A stretch of DNA of 64,000 nt from Rhodococcus gordoniae (GCF_001646655.1 NZ_LPZN01000013.1:1-64000), one strand, 5' to 3'. Counted from the first letter of the stretch, positions 8,958 to 19,354 are shown. Translations and numbers: made by a program. Notes: a model not told the origin generated them from the letters alone.

Positions 8958-9868
8958 CCGCGCCTCCTCAGGAACGACAGGGCGGCGCCCGCCAGCATCG
9001 CGACGGCTGCGACGGCAGCACGGTTCCACATCTCCGGCAGATCCTTGGTCGTCACCACCGGGTCCGGGGGCAGGCCGTAGACCTCCGGTTCGTCGAGGAG
9101 CAGGAAGAAGGCGCCGGTCCCGCCGACCCCGTCCTCGGGATCGTTGCCGTACAGCCGTGCCTCGCTCACACCGCGCTCGTGCAGGGCCGCCAGGCGCTCG
9201 TCGGCGCGGGCACGCAGTTCCTCGACGTCGCCGAACTGGATCGACTCCGTGGGGCACGCCTGCGCGCAGGACGGTGTCTGGCCGTCGGTGAGCCGGTCGT
9301 AGCAGAGCGTGCACTTCTGGGCGATACCGACCTTCGGGTCGCCCTCCGGGCCCTTGCGGCGGTCGATGACACCGTACGGGCACGCGGCCACGCAGTATCC
9401 GCAGCCGTTGCAGATGTCGTCCTGCACGACCACCGTGCCGAACTCGCTGCGGAACAGCGACCCGGTCGGGCACACGTCGAGGCAGGCCGCGTGGGTGCAG
9501 TGCTTGCACACGTCCGAGGACATCAACCACCGGAAGTCCGGCTTCTCCTCGTCCGGCCGCTCGCTCGGTGCCGCACCGACGGTCGGCATCCCCAGCGACA
9601 CCGCCGGCTTCTTCTCGGCCGGGCGCTCGATGAAGGCGACGTGCCGCCACTGGTTCGCGTTGAGCGAATGACTGTTGTCGTACGAGGTGCCGAGCATCGC
9701 GAACGCGTTCTCGGGAACGTCGTTCCACTCCTTGCAGGCGACCTCACAGGCCTTGCACCCGATGCACACACTGGTGTCGGTGAAGAAGCCCTTGCGAGCC
9801 GGTGGATTCTCGTACCCGGCATCGGGTGCCGGGTCGATCGGTCCGAAGAAGCTGTTGGGGCCGGTCAC
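8954..9868 (-). CDS. fdhB: Formate dehydrogenase iron-sulfur (beta) subunit, four [4Fe-4S] clusters
   Basis: The 304-residue protein has sixteen cysteines in four ferredoxin-type groups: CIGCKACEVAC, CKHCTHAACLDVC, CNGCGYCVAAC and CTLCYDR...CAQAC. This is the beta-subunit pattern of FdnH/FdoH. A hydrophobic C-terminal helix (AAVAAVAMLAGAALSFL) ends in RRRG and probably tethers it to the membrane. The start is GTG 9868, overlapping the alpha-subunit stop as GTGA. Electrons from the molybdenum or tungsten cofactor of the alpha subunit would pass through this chain to the NrfD-type subunit. Confidence 0.92.
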   Translation of the reverse strand: MTGPNSFFGPIDPAPDAGYENPPARKGFFTDTSVCIGCKACEVACKEWNDVPENAFAMLGTSYDNSHSLNANQWRHVAFIERPAEKKPAVSLGMPTVGAAPSERPDEEKPDFRWLMSSDVCKHCTHAACLDVCPTGSLFRSEFGTVVVQDDICNGCGYCVAACPYGVIDRRKGPEGDPKVGIAQKCTLCYDRLTDGQTPSCAQACPTESIQFGDVEELRARADERLAALHERGVSEARLYGNDPEDGVGGTGAFFLLLDEPEVYGLPPDPVVTTKDLPEMWNRAAVAAVAMLAGAALSFLRRRG

Positions 9869-12800
9869 TCGTCCTCCTCCGGAGTGCGTCCGTCATCCGA
9901 GATCGTGACGACGGGTGGGTACACACCGTCGGTTACCCCGGCCCGCCGCGCATATCCCTCGACGTACTCCCGCAGCGCCGGTCCGCTCGGTCGGCGTCCG
10001 GCCCGCACGTCGCACGTACCGACCTTGCTCTCCTGGATGAGCACGTTGGGGTCCAGCGTGATCCCGATCAGATCGTTGGTCGAGTCGCCGGTCACCATGC
10101 CGCCGCCACCCCAGTGGTAGGGCATCCAGATCTGGTGCACGGTGCGGCCTTCGACCTTCAGCGGACGCAACCGCTCGGTCACCAGTACCCGGCCCTCGAC
10201 CGCCGAGCGGGCGGTGATCACGTGGCACCAGCCCATGTGCTCGAGTCCGCGCTCGGCCGCCAGGGCGGGGGAGACCTCCACGAACATCTCCGGTTGCAGT
10301 TCGGCGAGATGTTCGAGATAGCGGCTCATCCCGCCGGCGGTGTGGTGCTCGGTGAGACGACTCGTCGTGAACACGAAGGGGAAGACGTCGCTGTGTTCCT
10401 CCGGCGGTGAGGGGTTCATCGGATTGTCGTCGCGCCGGTACTCCATGCGCGTCGGGTTGGCCTGCTGCGCGTAGAGCGGATTGCGGAACGGCGACTCCAC
10501 CGGTTCGTAGTGCGTCGGCATCGGACCGTCGACGAGTCCCTGGGGGGCGTAGAGGGCACCCTTGCCGTCGCCCTGCATGATGAACGGATCGATCCCTTCG
10601 ATCGCCTCGACACCGTCGGCGCCGTCGGGGGAGCGGTAGCTCGGCGGCTTCGTCTTCTCGAAGTCCGGCACGTCCGCGCCGGTCCACTGCTGTGCGTCCT
10701 CGTCCCACCACACGTAGGCCTTGCGTTCGCTCCACGGCCTGCCCTCGGGGTCGGCGGATGCCCGGTTGTAGAGGATGCGGCGGTTCATCGGCCACGCCCA
10801 GCCCCACTCGGGAGCCACGAACGACTGCTCGTGACGGGACTTGCGACGGTTGGCCTGATTGACGCCGTCGGCATAGACCCCGGTGTAGATCCAGCAGCCA
10901 CCTAGCGTGGAGCCGTCGTTCTTCATCTCGGTGAACGACGACAGCGGCCGCCGGGTCGCGACGTCGTAGCCGTTGATCTCCATGAGCACCGCTTCGGCAC
11001 TCGGCTCGTCGTGCTCCCCGTGTACGGGATAGTCCCATGCCAGGTCGAGCAGCGGACGGTCGCGCTCGTCGGTGGACGCGGCCAGACGCTCCCGCATCAT
11101 GCGGCCGAGGTGGTAGAAGAACCACAGTTCCGAGCGGCAGTCCTCGGGCGGCTCGACGGCCTTCTCCCGCCACTGCAGCATCCGCTGGGTCTGGGTGAAA
11201 GTTCCTTCCTTCTCGGCGTAGGAAGCCGCCGGGAACAGGAACACCTCGGTGGCGCACTCCTCGGTCACGATCTCGCCGGTCTCGACCTCCGGGGAGTCCT
11301 TCCAGAAGCTCGCGCTCTCGATCTCGAACAGATCGCGCACCACGAGCCAGTCGAGGTTCGCCATCCCGAGCCGCTGGGCGCGCCCGTGAGCGGAGCCGAC
11401 GGCCGGGTTCTGACCGAGAAGGAAGTAGCCCTTGACCTTTCCGTCGATCATGTCGAGCACCGAGCGGTAGGTGCCGTGGTCGCCGGTGATCTTCGGCATG
11501 TGGTCGAAGCAGTAGTCGTTGTCGGCGGTCGCCGCGTCGCCCCAGTACGCCTTGAGCAGGTTCACGGCGTAGGCGTCGGCCTTCGACCAGAAGCCCTTGC
11601 TGCCCGGGTTGCGGACGCTGTCGACCCAATCGGTGAACGAGTGGTGCTTGTTCGCATCGGGCATCGGCAGGTAGCCGGGCAACAGGTTGAACAGCGTCGG
11701 GATGTCGGTCGATCCCTGGATGCTGGCGTGACCGCGCAGCGCCATGATGCCTCCGCCGGGGCGGCCCATGTTGCCGAGCAACAACTGCAGGATCGCACCG
11801 GTGCGGATGTACTGCACACCGACACTGTGCTGGGTCCAGCCCACGCTGTAGACGAGCGCCGTCGTCCGCTCCCGACCGGAGTTCTCGGTCCACGCGCGGC
11901 AGACGTCGAGGAAGTCCTCCTGCGAGACGCCGCACACCTGCTCGACCACCTCGGGGGTGTAGCGGGCGAAGTGCCGCTTGAGCACCTGGTAGACGCACCG
12001 CGGGTGCTGCAGGGTCTCGTCGCGCCTCGGGTGGCTCGCCGTCTGCATGCCGTGCGACTCGTTCTGCAGGCCCGCGGCCGTGTCCCGATGCTCGGCGTGT
12101 TCCTCGGCATTGTCGGCCTGCGACGTGTGCAGGTCGCCGGATTCGTCCTCCACGTCGTACTGCCAACTCGTCGGATCGTAGGTCCGCTTCTCGGGGTCGA
12201 AGCCCGAGAAGAGCCCGTCGAGGTCGTCGGTGTCCTCGAACTTGTCGCTGACGAGCACCGCGGCGTTCGTGTAATCGACGACGTACTCGCGGAAGTCCAG
12301 CTCGTTGCTCAGGACGTAGTTCACGATGCCGCCGAGGAAGGCGATGTCGCTGCCGACCCGGATCGGGACGTGCTTGTCCGCCACCGCGCTCGTACGGGTG
12401 AAGCGCGGGTCGATGTGGATGACGCTGGCACCGCGTTTCTGGGCCTCCACGACCCACTGGAAGCCCACCGGGTGGGCTTCGGCCATGTTGGAACCCTGGA
12501 TGATGATGCAGTCAGCGTTGGCCAGGTCGGCTGTATAGCCGGTGGCGCCGCCGCGCCCGAAGCTGGTCCCCAGACCGGGGACGGTGGCGGAGTGTCATAT
12601 ACGGGCCTGGTTCTCGATCTGGACCGCCCCCATCGCTGTGAACAGCTTCTTGATGAGGTAGTTCTCCTCGTTGTCCAGCGTCGCACCGCCGAGACTGGCG
12701 ATGCCCATCGTGCGCCGGACACGGCGGCCCTTGTCGTCGAACTCCTGCCACGTCTCGCGACGGGTCTTCAGCACGCGATCGACGACCATCTCCATGGCCG

Positions 12801-13164
12801 TGTCGAGGTCGAGATCTTCCCATTCGGTGCCGTAGGGCCGGCGATAGCGGATCTTGGTCTCGCGCAGCTCGCTGGTGACAAGATTCTTGCTCGCCGAACC
12901 CTTGGGACACAGCCGTCCGCGGTTCACGGGACTGTCGGAGTCACCTTCGATCTGGACGATCCGTTCGTCCTTGACGAAGATCTTCTGTCCGCATCCGACA
13001 GCGCAGTAGGGACACACGCTGCGCGCGACACGATCGGCGGTGGAGGTGCGCGGTTCGATCTCGTCGGTACGACGGGAACGCGCGGCTCTGCCGCGCCCGA
13101 GCAGGTCTTTACCGAGGAACTGGCGCAGGACGGGCCAGGGCAGGGACGTGTCCTTCTCCGTCAT
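9865..13164 (-). CDS. fdhA: Selenocysteine-containing formate dehydrogenase alpha (catalytic) subunit
   Basis: The reading frame runs 1100 codons from ATG 13164 (AAAGGAG six bases upstream) to the stop at 9865, with one internal TGA at codon 190. The residues around it (NQARI-U-HSATV) align with the selenocysteine site of E. coli FdnG (NQARV-U-HGPTV), and the frame continues for 910 more codons of clear formate dehydrogenase sequence. The N-terminus binds a [4Fe-4S] cluster (CPYCAVGCG, then LCPKG). Molybdopterin domains follow, including the C-terminal cofactor-binding region. No twin-arginine signal with a hydrophobic core is seen, so the enzyme should face the cytoplasm, unlike FdnG. Automated annotation would split or truncate this gene at the TGA. 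Confidence 0.95.
12566..12582 (-). promoter_or_regulatory. Bacterial SECIS hairpin in fdhA mRNA
   Basis: The mRNA reads GUCCCC-GGUCU-GGGGAC, a perfect 6-bp stem with a five-base loop. Counting the U of UGA as 1, the GGUCU loop occupies bases 22-26. That is the same sequence and register as the SelB-binding loop of E. coli fdhF as I recall it. The G and U of this loop are the bases SelB is known to read. Confidence 0.85.
12595..12597 (-). other. Recoded in-frame UGA, selenocysteine 190 of FdhA
   Basis: TGA at codon 190 lies in phase with both flanking halves of fdhA. It falls at the metal-ligand position that is selenocysteine or cysteine in all formate dehydrogenases, followed by His as in the active-site U/C-H pair. 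A SECIS-like hairpin follows, and all four selenocysteine genes are adjacent. Confidence 0.95.
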
Positions 13165-13274
13165 CGGTGCTCCTTTCCTGCGCTGTCGTTTCCGAAGCTA
13201 CCGTCTACCCGCGCTTCGTGCCGGGTAATCCGGATCCCGTGCAGGTGTGTCGGCATGTCCGACGGTCGTCGGGG

Positions 13275-14309
13275 TCAGCGCACCCGAATCGCGTGCTCGC
13301 TCGCGGGGATCACCTCGCCGATCACCGGATGACCGGGGATCTCCCCGACGACCAGGAGACCGCCGGATGTCTGAGCATCCGCGAGCAGCAGCAGTTCGTC
13401 GTCGTCCACCTCGGAGTCGACCTCGTCGCGCACCCAGTCGAGATTGCGACGGCTCCCGCCGGGCACGAAACCCTCCGCGAGTGACTCGCGCGCTCCCGCG
13501 ACGTACGGCACGGCCGCGGCATCGAGCACGGCGGTCGTGCCACTGGCCCGCATCATCTTCATCAGATGGCCGAGCAGACCGAAACCCGTGACGTCGGTGG
13601 CGGCGCGGACACCTGCGGCGTGGGCGAGTTGCGCGGCCTCGCGGTTGAGGGTCGTCATCACCGCTACCGCCTCCTCGAACCGCTCGCCGGTGGCCTTGTG
13701 ACGGTTGTTGAGGATGCCGAGGCCGAGTGGCTTGGTGAGGGTGAGCGGCAGGCCGGGTGTCGCAGCGTCGTTGCGCAGCAGGCGATCCGGATCGCCGAGC
13801 CCGGTCACCGCCAGTCCGTACTTCGGTTCGCGGTCGTCGATGCTGTGCCCTCCGGCGAGATGAGCACCCGCCTCGGCGCACGCGTCGGCACCGCCCCGCA
13901 TCACCTCGGCTGCGAGTTCGAACGGGATGAGTTCGCGCGGCCAGCCCAGGAGGTTGACCGCGACGATCGGCGTGCCGCCCATCGCGTAGACGTCGGACAT
14001 GGCATTGGTGGCGGCGATGCGGCCCCAGTCGTAGGCATCGTCGACGACCGGGGTGAAGAAGTCGGCCGTCACGATGACGGCCCGTCCGCTCCCGTCGGGT
14101 GCGGGGTCGATCCGGACCGCGGCGCCGTCGTCGCCGTTCTCCACACCGACCAGCAGTTCGCCGGTCGCTCGTCCACCCTGCAGGCCACCGAGTACCCGTT
14201 CGAGTTCGCCCGGCGGAACCTTGCACGCGCAGCCGCCGCCGGCCGCGTACTGGGTGAGTCGGATGGCGCCCTCGGGAAGGTCGACGTGTGCGGTCATACG
14301 ACCGAACAT
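13275..14309 (-). CDS. selD: Selenide, water dikinase (selenophosphate synthetase)
   Basis: The 344-residue enzyme makes selenophosphate from selenide and ATP, the selenium donor for selenocysteine. The active-site segment GGGCACK has Cys27 and Lys30, so this SelD uses cysteine and is not itself a selenoprotein. The Asp-rich ATP/Mg region (TADFFTPVVDD) and the RIAATNAMSD segment, matching E. coli SelD, follow. An in-frame ATG at 14297 is an alternative start that removes four residues; neither has a strong ribosome binding site. fdhA begins 110 bp downstream on the same strand. The gene is divergent from tRNA-Sec, whose 5' end is 47 bp away. Confidence 0.94.
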   Translation of the reverse strand: MFGRMTAHVDLPEGAIRLTQYAAGGGCACKVPPGELERVLGGLQGGRATGELLVGVENGDDGAAVRIDPAPDGSGRAVIVTADFFTPVVDDAYDWGRIAATNAMSDVYAMGGTPIVAVNLLGWPRELIPFELAAEVMRGGADACAEAGAHLAGGHSIDDREPKYGLAVTGLGDPDRLLRNDAATPGLPLTLTKPLGLGILNNRHKATGERFEEAVAVMTTLNREAAQLAHAAGVRAATDVTGFGLLGHLMKMMRASGTTAVLDAAAVPYVAGARESLAEGFVPGGSRRNLDWVRDEVDSEVDDDELLLLADAQTSGGLLVVGEIPGHPVIGEVIPASEHAIRVR

Positions 14310-14343
14310 ACGGGCGTGCCGTAACCGAGGGCTCGACTTCGGT

Positions 14344-14349
14344 TAGGGT
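14344..14349 (+). promoter_or_regulatory. Likely -10 hexamer for tRNA-Sec
   Basis: TAGGGT fits the TANNNT pattern and ends seven bases before the first base of the mature tRNA-Sec, so transcription may begin at or very near the mature 5' end. The -35 region (about 14321-14326) is weak. Confidence 0.4.
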
Positions 14350-14355
14350 GAGCGC

Positions 14356-14450
14356 GGAGGTGGTTCTCGTCTGGTGACGGTCGCGGTCTTCAAAACCGTT
14401 GTGGCCCAGTATCTGGGCTGGGCGGGTTCGATTCCCGTCCGCCTCCGCCA
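14356..14450 (+). tRNA. selC: tRNA-Sec(UCA)
   Basis: This 95-base tRNA has the selenocysteine features: an 8-bp acceptor stem (GGAGGTGG with CCGCCTCC, one T-G wobble), a discriminator G with encoded CCA, an anticodon loop CTTCAAA with UCA that reads UGA, and a long variable arm. The T loop is TTCGATT. Its length equals that of E. coli selC. It is transcribed with selA, which starts 21 bp downstream. Confidence 0.95.
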
Positions 14451-14471
14451 AATTTTGTCGTCGAGTGTGGG

Positions 14472-15788
14472 ATGAGGAGGCGCGTGCCGGATCCGCGACG
14501 GGATGTTCCCCGCACCGACCAGGTCCTGGCCGATCCGCGCCTGCGCGAAGCCGTCGACCGGCTCGGCTCCCGTCTGGTCAAGCAGACCGTGGTCGCGGCC
14601 CAGCAGCGGTGCCGCGACGGAGAGATCGAGCCGGGGGCCGTCGCCGACGTCGCAGCCGAATCGTTGCCGCAACAGGCGGCCACCCTGCGTCGCGTCCTCA
14701 ACGCGACCGGCGTGGTGGTGCACACCAATCTCGGCCGCGCCCCCCTCTCCCGCGCGGCGGTCGAAGCCGTGACGACCGCGGCGGGCGCGACCGATGTCGA
14801 GCTCGATCTGGCCACCGGCAGGCGCGGGCGGCGCGGCCGCGGCGCTCTCGAGGCGCTCGCCGAGCAGGTACCGGATGCCGGAGGCGTCCACGTGGTCAAC
14901 AACGGTGCCGCCGCTCTCGCTCTGGCCACGCGGGTGCTTGCGCGCGGGGGCCGCTCGATCGTGATCGCGCGGGGCGAACTGGTCGAGATCGGCGACGGCT
15001 TCCGGATCCCGGAACTGCTGGAATCGGTCGGTGCCGCACTGCGGGAGGTCGGTACCACCAACCGTGTCCGCCTGAGCGACTACGCCGCGGCCGTCGACGA
15101 CGACACCGCCTTCGTCCTCAAGGTGCATCCGTCGAACTTCACGGTCACCGGCTTCACGTCGTCCGTCTCGGTCCGCGAACTCACGGGGCTCGGTCCGCCC
15201 GTCGTGGTCGACATCGGGTCGGGACTGCTCGCACCGCATCCACGCCTGCCGAACGAGCCCGACGCCACCAGTGCCCTGCGCGCCGGCGCCGACCTGGTCA
15301 CGGCTTCGGGCGACAAGCTGCTGGGTGGTCCGCAGGCGGGGCTGCTGCTCGGACGGGCCGAGCTGGTGGAACGCCTGCGCCGCGATCCGTTCGCACGGGC
15401 ATTACGCGTCGACAAGCTCACCCTCGCCGCGCTGGAAGCGACCCTGACGGGACCGGCGCCTCCCGTCGCGGCAGCACTGGCCACGCGGCCGGAGGACCTT
15501 CGCGCCCGTGCCCGGGCGATCTGCGCTGCGCTGCCTGCCGAGTGCGAGCCCGAGGTGGTCGACTCCGACGGCGTCGTCGGTGGTGGCGGCGCCCCGGATG
15601 TGACCCTGCCGAGCGTGGCGATCGCGCTGCCCGAACACTTCGCCGTGCCGTTGCGTCTCGGCGAACACCCGGTCGTCGGCCGTGTGGAACGGGGCAGGTT
15701 GCTGCTCGACCTGCTCGCCGTCGACCCCGGTGAGGACCGCGATCTGATCGGCGCCGTGACGCGTGTGGCCCGCCGCGAAGGACGCTGA
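14472..15788 (+). CDS. selA: L-seryl-tRNA(Sec) selenium transferase
   Basis: The 438-residue PLP enzyme converts Ser-tRNA-Sec to Sec-tRNA-Sec using selenophosphate. The cofactor lysine is K282 in SGDKLLGGPQAG, which matches the E. coli motif. The N-terminal tRNA-binding domain and the NATGVVVHTNLGRA segment are intact. ATG 14472 is given as the start; an in-frame GTG at 14484 lies just after AGGAGG but only three bases away, so the start is uncertain by four residues. The stop codon overlaps the selB start by one base. Confidence 0.94.
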   Translation: MRRRVPDPRRDVPRTDQVLADPRLREAVDRLGSRLVKQTVVAAQQRCRDGEIEPGAVADVAAESLPQQAATLRRVLNATGVVVHTNLGRAPLSRAAVEAVTTAAGATDVELDLATGRRGRRGRGALEALAEQVPDAGGVHVVNNGAAALALATRVLARGGRSIVIARGELVEIGDGFRIPELLESVGAALREVGTTNRVRLSDYAAAVDDDTAFVLKVHPSNFTVTGFTSSVSVRELTGLGPPVVVDIGSGLLAPHPRLPNEPDATSALRAGADLVTASGDKLLGGPQAGLLLGRAELVERLRRDPFARALRVDKLTLAALEATLTGPAPPVAAALATRPEDLRARARAICAALPAECEPEVVDSDGVVGGGGAPDVTLPSVAIALPEHFAVPLRLGEHPVVGRVERGRLLLDLLAVDPGEDRDLIGAVTRVARREGR

Positions 15789-17530
15789 TGCACGTCGTCG
15801 CGACCGCCGGTCATGTCGACCACGGCAAGTCGACGCTGGTCGAAGCGCTCACCGGCGCGAATCCGGATCGGCTCGCCGAGGAACGGCGGCGAGGACTGAC
15901 CATCGAGCTCGGCTACTGCTGGACGTCCTGGCCCGGAGTGGGGGAGGTCGCCTTCGTCGACGTCCCCGGACACGAGCGTTTCCTGACGACGATGCTCTCC
16001 GGGGTGGGATCGGTCCCGGCCGCGCTGTTCGTGGTGGCCGCCGACGATCCGTGGATGCCCCAAGCAGCCGAACATCTCGCGGCGCTCGACGCGCTCGGCG
16101 TGCGCCACGCGGTCGTCGCGGTGACCCGCGCCGATCTCGCCGACCCGGGTCCCGCAGCCGCGCGGGCCGCGGCGGAGGTCGCCCGCACGAGCCTGGCGGG
16201 GGCGCCCGTCGTCGCTGTGAGCGGACGCACCGGGATGGGCCTCGACGATCTCAGGGCCGCGTTGACGACGATGGTCGCCGCGCTCCCGGATCCGGATCCG
16301 CACGGCGATGTCCGGCTCTGGGTGGACCGCCGGTTCACCGTGCGCGGGTCCGGAACCGTCGTCACCGGAACGCTTCCCGCCGGCACGGTCCGGGTCGGCG
16401 ACACCCTCGCACTCGGCAGCGCACCGCTGCGGGTCCGTGGCGTGCAGGCACTCGGGCGCGACCGGACCGCGGTGAGCGGCGTGGCCCGGGTGGCCCTCAA
16501 TCTCACCGGCCGGATCGACGACCTGGGGCGGGGCAGTGTGCTCGTGACGCCCGGTGCGTGGCACCACACGTCCGTCGTCGACGTGCGGATCAGCGGCGAG
16601 GACCGGCCTCCCGTCGCCCCAGTTCTCCACATCGGTGCTGCCGACGTCGGCGTCCACTGTCGTCCGCTGGCGGGCGATCTCGTCCGGCTCACTCTCGATC
16701 GCCCGCTGCCCCTGCGGATCGGCGACCGCGCGCTGCTGCGCGATCCGGGTCGCCGCACGATCTGGCGGGCCGACGTTCTCGATCCGGACCCGCCCCGCTT
16801 CCGGCGGCGTGGTGCCGCGGCACGCCGTGCCCGGCAACTCGCGGGTGCCGACGGTACGCCGAACTTGGCCGACGAACTCGCCCGCCGCGGAATCCTGCAC
16901 CGTCAGCGGTTGCGTCAGTTGGGCATCCCTCTCGAGGAGGGAGATCACCTGGTGGTGGGTCCGTGGCTCGTCGCACCCGGCCTCGCGCGAGCGGTCACCG
17001 ATCGGCTGCCCGCCCTCGTGCAGGCACACGCTCGCGCTCATCCCCTGGACCCGGCGGCACCGTTGGCCGTGCTGGCATCGCAGTTGCGGCTTCCCACTCC
17101 CGACCTCGTGCGTGCGCTGGTACGGCCGCCTCTCGAAGTCGTAGGGGGACGGGTGATCGCTCCGGGAGCCGACGGTCTGCCGACGAAGATCCGCAAGGCC
17201 GTCGAGCAGGTGCGCCGCGACCTGTCGGCCGCCCCGTTCGCGGCTCCGACCGCCGATCGACTCCGCGAACTCGGCCTCGACGACCGTGCACTGGGCGCGG
17301 CCGAGCGCAGCGGACGACTGTGGCGGGTCGGTCCGGGCATCGTCCTGCTACCCGACGCCGCCGATGCTGCCGTCGAGTTGCTGGGAGAGCTGGAACAGCC
17401 CTTCACGACCAGTGCGGCACGCGAGCGGCTGGGAACGACACGGCGGGTGGTCCTGCCGCTGCTCGACCGGCTCGACAAGGCGGGCCGTACGCGACGGCTC
17501 CCCGACGACCGTCGCGAGATCGTCCACTAG
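15788..17530 (+). CDS. selB: Selenocysteine-specific elongation factor
   Basis: The 580-residue GTPase brings Sec-tRNA-Sec to the ribosome at UGA codons. G1 is GHVDHGKS at residues 8-15 and G3 is DVPGH at 58-62. The G4 site is TRAD at 113-116 where NKxD or TKxD is usual, so its lysine is arginine. EF-Tu-like beta domains follow, and the last 250 residues form the winged-helix repeats that bind the SECIS hairpin. ATG 15788 overlaps the selA stop (TGATG), so translation is coupled. Length is close to that of E. coli SelB. Confidence 0.94.
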   Translation: MHVVATAGHVDHGKSTLVEALTGANPDRLAEERRRGLTIELGYCWTSWPGVGEVAFVDVPGHERFLTTMLSGVGSVPAALFVVAADDPWMPQAAEHLAALDALGVRHAVVAVTRADLADPGPAAARAAAEVARTSLAGAPVVAVSGRTGMGLDDLRAALTTMVAALPDPDPHGDVRLWVDRRFTVRGSGTVVTGTLPAGTVRVGDTLALGSAPLRVRGVQALGRDRTAVSGVARVALNLTGRIDDLGRGSVLVTPGAWHHTSVVDVRISGEDRPPVAPVLHIGAADVGVHCRPLAGDLVRLTLDRPLPLRIGDRALLRDPGRRTIWRADVLDPDPPRFRRRGAAARRARQLAGADGTPNLADELARRGILHRQRLRQLGIPLEEGDHLVVGPWLVAPGLARAVTDRLPALVQAHARAHPLDPAAPLAVLASQLRLPTPDLVRALVRPPLEVVGGRVIAPGADGLPTKIRKAVEQVRRDLSAAPFAAPTADRLRELGLDDRALGAAERSGRLWRVGPGIVLLPDAADAAVELLGELEQPFTTSAARERLGTTRRVVLPLLDRLDKAGRTRRLPDDRREIVH

Positions 17531-17620
17531 GGCGGCACCGACTGTCGGGGCGGTCGGGTCCCGTTCTGCGCGGATGCGCGAGGTGACGTGCACCCGACCA
17601 CGAAGTGTGTCGAAACACGA

Positions 17621-17653
17621 AGTGCGGGTACCGACCTCGTCGGTACCCGCACT
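17621..17653. terminator. Bidirectional terminator between selB and gdhA
   Basis: A perfect 15-bp stem (17621-17635 with 17639-17653) closes a three-base loop between two convergent genes. No long T-run follows on the plus strand; the minus side continues TTCGTGTTTC. Confidence 0.75.
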
Positions 17654-17673
17654 CGGGTGTGAGAAGTGGGTCG

Positions 17674-19023
<1,350 letters not shown>

Positions 19024-19069
19024 CTACCTGACTCTGTGAGGATTCTGTAACACGCGATTTACGACGAGA

Positions 19070-19100
19070 ACTATAGGACGTGGTCCTTAGCATGTGTTAA
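19070..19100 (-). promoter_or_regulatory. Candidate gdhA promoter
   Basis: On the minus strand TTAACA (19095-19100) and TATAGT (19070-19075) are separated by 19 bp. The spacer holds the inverted repeat AGGAC-cac-GTCCT (19075-19087). GTAAA-N6-GTTAC (19047-19062) lies just downstream and loosely resembles a GlnR half-site pair. Assignment is from pattern only. Confidence 0.35.
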
Positions 19101-19219
19101 CCCAGCACCGAGGTGGGATGAGAAACACACGGCCGGAGCGGCGTGTGAAAAGAGCGAATTGCCCGTTTCGGAAGTAGGATGCGCGACCCCGCCGCGAATG
19201 ATCCGCCGGCGGTGGGAGG

Positions 19220-19293
19220 TGCCCCCGGCAGGACTCGAACCTGCGACCTAGAGATTAGAAGGCTCTTGCTCTATCCAGCTGAGCTACGGAGGC
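19220..19293 (-). tRNA. tRNA-Arg(UCU)
   Basis: The minus strand folds with acceptor GCCTCCG and CGGGGGC, D stem GCTC/GAGC, anticodon loop CTTCTAA (UCU, reading AGA) and T arm CAGG-TTCGAGT-CCTG. Discriminator is A and CCA is not encoded. The closing anticodon-stem pair is C-U. Confidence 0.93.
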
Positions 19294-19354
19294 GCGGCCA
19301 GAATCTTAGCGGGTGCCGTCGGCAGCGGGTGCACGCACCCTCACCGTCGGCGGG

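Noticed and set aside
7938-9728. A longer NrfD-type subunit with an N-terminal extension of over 250 residues
   Set aside because: The extension overlaps the iron-sulfur subunit in another frame and is Arg-rich; the ATG at 8957 makes the usual ATGA overlap and a normal-length protein.
12595-12597. Nonsense mutation or frameshift splitting fdhA into two genes
   Set aside because: Both halves are in one frame, the site is the known selenocysteine position, a SECIS-like hairpin follows, and selA, selB, selC and selD are adjacent.
11011-13332. Long plus-strand frame opposite fdhA
   Set aside because: It is an artefact of high GC content opposite a clearly conserved gene; the product is rich in Arg, Val, His and Gly without domains.
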